Shown here: in pieces, positions 6,860 through 8,933 of the stretch | Position numbering within the stretch: position 1 is the stretch's first letter | How the letters are laid out: every line of letters begins with the position of its first letter | Origin: Rhodospirillales bacterium | Lineage (GTDB): Bacteria > Pseudomonadota > Alphaproteobacteria > Rhodospirillales > Casp-alpha2 | Direction: 5' to 3' | Length of the DNA stretch: 8,933 nucleotides | Assembly: GCA_028282185.1 (NCBI GenBank) | Contig: JANQIJ010000222.1 | Span: forward strand, 1 to 8,933 | Position numbers and translations under genes: made by a program | Notes under the pieces: model-generated | What the model was told of the DNA's origin: nothing | Database searches by the model: none | Seen by the model: the letters and a program-made list of their open reading frames with translations, nothing else

Positions 6860-8570
6860 CGGGCGCCGAGTTGTTCTTGGTGGGCTTGGACCGGGAACTG
6901 GTTTTCGCGGCGGTCCTTGCCCGGGTTTGGGGCTTTGTCTTCGCCGACGGGTTCACCTGTCGGGCAGGTTGCCGCTTGCCTTGCGGTTGCGCCGTCGCCG
7001 GGGCCTTGGGCTTGGCCGACCGGCGGCGCGATGGCTTCGGCGCCCTGGCGGTTGACGCTTGTTCAACCGGCGCGTCGGCCGCAGGTTTCCCGGACGTCGC
7101 GGCATCAGCCGGTGCATCGGACGGCGCCGACGCCGGACCGGCCGCCGTCCGCTTTCGCCTGAGCCGTTGGCGGCGCATCAACAACGCGAGCTTACGCAGC
7201 TGGCGCTTGGTTCGCGACCCGGCGGTGCCCAGGGTCTCGACCACGACCTCGGTCTCCGGCGCATAGACCAATCGAACCAATTCGGCGCCGGACGAAACCC
7301 CTTCGCGGGTCAGCCGCTGGACCCGTCGGGCGGTGATCACCCAAAGCGGGCTGAGCGCCAAGCTCATCACCGTGACGGAAACGATCAACCGCGAGTCGTC
7401 AGGCGAAAGAACCCCGGCGGCCACGCCGGCGACGGACAGCAAGAATGAGAATTCGCCCACTTGGGCGAGCATCGTACCGGAAACGAAAGCCCGGTCCCAG
7501 GGCTCGCCCACGGCCCGCAGGAAGCCCACATTGGTCGCCGTCTTGAACACGCTGACAATGAAGAACAGCAGCATCACCAAGCCCAGATTTTCCCAGACGT
7601 AGCTCAGATCCAAGAGCAGGCCGATCGACAGAAAGAACACCATCATCAACACGCTTTGGATCGGATGCACCGTCTCGGTGATGGCGTGGCGCAGAGTCGA
7701 GTTGCCGACCACCAGGCCGGCGATGAACGCGCCATAGGCCGCCGATAGACCCAAAAGGCCGGCGATCGAGGCCAAGCCGAAACAAAAGGCCAGCGCGCCC
7801 AACGGGCGGAGCTCGACATTCGCCTGCAGCCGGTCGGCGAAGGGCAGGGCCACCTTGCGCCCGCGGCTGAGATACCAGATCAACCATACCAGGAAGATCA
7901 CGGAAAACAGGATCATCGGCACGCCGGACCATTGGAACCCGCCGCCTTCCATGGCGCCGACCCACAGCAGCATGGGAACCACGGCCAGGTCCTGGGCGAT
8001 CAGGATGCCGACGGTGATCCGCCCGGTCCGCGTCCTGAGTTCGCCCAGGTCTTCCAGCATCTTGACCGCCACCGCGGTCGACGACAGGGCGATCATGAAA
8101 CCCAAGAGGACCGACATCGGCAGGGACCAGCCGAAGAACTTGGAACAAATCAGAGTGACCGCGACCGAAGACGCGACCTGGAAGACCATGGTGAAGACGG
8201 CGACCCGCCACATCCGCCGGAACGAGCGCAGCGACAATTCAAGCCCGATCAGGAACAGCAGCAGCAGCACACCCAGCTCGGCCAGGAGTTCGATGGCGCC
8301 GCGCCCCTGGACGACGCGGAGCCCTGCCGGGCCCAGAATTACGCCGGCCAGGATATAGCCGACCAAGGCCGGTTGGCGCAGGCGGTTCATGCCCATGCCG
8401 CAAAGCAGCGCCGCCAGAACCACGATGGCGATCCCCGTCAGGTCGTTGCCATGGGCGCCGTGCGACGACTGCATGGCCTTCTCCGCGACCTGGGCCACGG
8501 CGTCGACCGCCGCCTGCCCCATTTCGGCAATCTTTTCGGGAAGTTCTATGGCCACGCCGGTGTCTTGCAT
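6852..8570 (-). CDS. CPA2-type cation:proton antiporter (KefB-like membrane domain) with basic C-terminal tail
   Basis: A protein of 572 residues in the monovalent cation:proton antiporter-2 family, which exchanges K+ or Na+ for protons across the inner membrane. About 12 to 13 hydrophobic segments lie between residues 45 and 413. Family motifs include GYILAGVILGP (71-81), LFLIGLEL (105-112), ALSSTAVAVKML (161-172), QDLAVVP (193-199, with the essential Asp194), GAFIAGLVVGNS and GEFSFLLS (372-379). The first 40 residues look like an amphipathic helix outside the membrane. The usual C-terminal TrkA-N/RCK nucleotide-binding domain is missing. Residues 451-572 instead form a low-complexity tail rich in Ala, Pro, Lys, Arg and Ser. 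The gene lies 41 bases after a radical SAM gene and overlaps rnhB by 8 bases. ATG 8570 is taken as the start, though its ribosome binding site is weak. Ion specificity is unknown. Confidence 0.88.
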   Translation of the reverse strand: MQDTGVAIELPEKIAEMGQAAVDAVAQVAEKAMQSSHGAHGNDLTGIAIVVLAALLCGMGMNRLRQPALVGYILAGVILGPAGLRVVQGRGAIELLAELGVLLLLFLIGLELSLRSFRRMWRVAVFTMVFQVASSVAVTLICSKFFGWSLPMSVLLGFMIALSSTAVAVKMLEDLGELRTRTGRITVGILIAQDLAVVPMLLWVGAMEGGGFQWSGVPMILFSVIFLVWLIWYLSRGRKVALPFADRLQANVELRPLGALAFCFGLASIAGLLGLSAAYGAFIAGLVVGNSTLRHAITETVHPIQSVLMMVFFLSIGLLLDLSYVWENLGLVMLLFFIVSVFKTATNVGFLRAVGEPWDRAFVSGTMLAQVGEFSFLLSVAGVAAGVLSPDDSRLIVSVTVMSLALSPLWVITARRVQRLTREGVSSGAELVRLVYAPETEVVVETLGTAGSRTKRQLRKLALLMRRQRLRRKRTAAGPASAPSDAPADAATSGKPAADAPVEQASTARAPKPSRRRSAKPKAPATAQPQGKRQPARQVNPSAKTKPQTRARTAAKTSSRSKPTKNNSAPDA

Positions 8571-8611
8571 GGCCGCAGCCTATCACGCCGCCGCGGCCAT
8601 AACAGCCGGCA

Positions 8612-8932
8612 TCAGAACAAAGACAGCTGACCATCCAGGGACGGCGGCCGAAACAGATCGGTGCGGAGCGGCCGCGACCCGGAGCGCGCCTGGCCGATGC
8701 CGGCCCGGCGGCAGGCGGCATCGAACCGGCGAGAAAGGAGTTCGGCCTCGACCCCCGTGCCGGTCTGGCGCTGCCCCCAATCGGCGCGGTAAAGGGCGCC
8801 CGCGCGGCTGTCTTTCAGGCGATTGAGAACGCGCCGGGCGCGGCCCGGCACATGCGCCTGCAGCCATTCGGTGAACAGGTCAGCCAGTTCCCCCGGCAAG
8901 CGCAACAGGATATAGCCCGCCGTGTCGGCGCC
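8612..8932 (-). CDS. PA0069-family radical SAM protein, C-terminal end (partial)
   Basis: This is the last 106 codons of a gene that begins beyond the right edge of the window. The frame reads AGYILLRLPGELADLFTEWL, then RALYRADWGQRQTGTG-like spacing (ALYRADWGQRQTGTG), then AELLSRRFDAACRRAG and the ending LRTDLFRPPSLDGQLSLF. This pattern is the C-terminal region of the PA0069/Rv2578c family of radical SAM proteins, sometimes called SplB-like, whose biochemical role is not established. The radical SAM CxxxCxxC cluster would be upstream and is not visible. The gene is the first visible member of the leftward unit running on to the antiporter, rnhB and ccrM. A radical SAM gene of this family near rnhB and ccrM is, from memory, seen in other alphaproteobacteria. 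Confidence 0.75.
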   Translation of the reverse strand, partial: GADTAGYILLRLPGELADLFTEWLQAHVPGRARRVLNRLKDSRAGALYRADWGQRQTGTGVEAELLSRRFDAACRRAGIGQARSGSRPLRTDLFRPPSLDGQLSLF

Positions 8933-8933
8933 G

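Noticed and set aside
8239..8721. Minus-strand open frames overlapping the antiporter N-terminus.
   Set aside because: They are alternative frames of the antiporter and radical SAM genes without motifs.

Overview
This GC-rich window fits an alphaproteobacterium, probably of the Rhodospirillales or a related order. The main evidence is a CcrM-type GANTC methyltransferase lying next to rnhB, ornithine-lipid genes in the order olsB-olsA, and a PduO-type adenosyltransferase beside a 3-hydroxyacyl-CoA dehydrogenase. Coding density is high. No phage, insertion sequence, CRISPR array, tRNA or rRNA is visible.

Left part (1-2946): the end of a cobalamin adenosyltransferase gene is followed by a 278-base non-coding stretch. 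That stretch holds a good sigma70-like promoter (330-358) and a leader that can fold in two alternative ways (411-435). Next comes 3-hydroxybutyryl-CoA dehydrogenase (+). A dCMP deaminase-family gene (-) converges on it, with only 17 bases between the stop codons. A membrane fatty acid desaturase gene (+) is transcribed divergently from the deaminase and starts at a TTG behind a strong ribosome binding site.

Middle (2947-4885): an AT-richer intergenic region carries a likely terminator and promoter. It precedes an overlapping olsB-olsA pair that encodes both acylation steps of ornithine lipid synthesis, so this part of the window is largely about membrane lipids.

Right part (4979-8933): four genes read leftwards and look like one transcription unit. 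They are the C-terminal end of a PA0069-family radical SAM protein, a CPA2-type cation:proton antiporter with an unusual basic Ala/Pro/Lys/Arg tail, rnhB (overlapping the antiporter by 8 bases) and ccrM. The 114-base gap before ccrM plus the end of rnhB contains six GANTC sites in 84 bases. One of them sits two bases upstream of a perfect TATAAT on the ccrM strand. This strongly suggests that ccrM transcription responds to its own methylation mark.

I found no convincing undescribed multi-gene system. The best leads are the GANTC cluster at ccrM, the leader of the dehydrogenase gene, the six-codon open frame coupled to the deaminase start, and the histone-H1-like tail on the antiporter.
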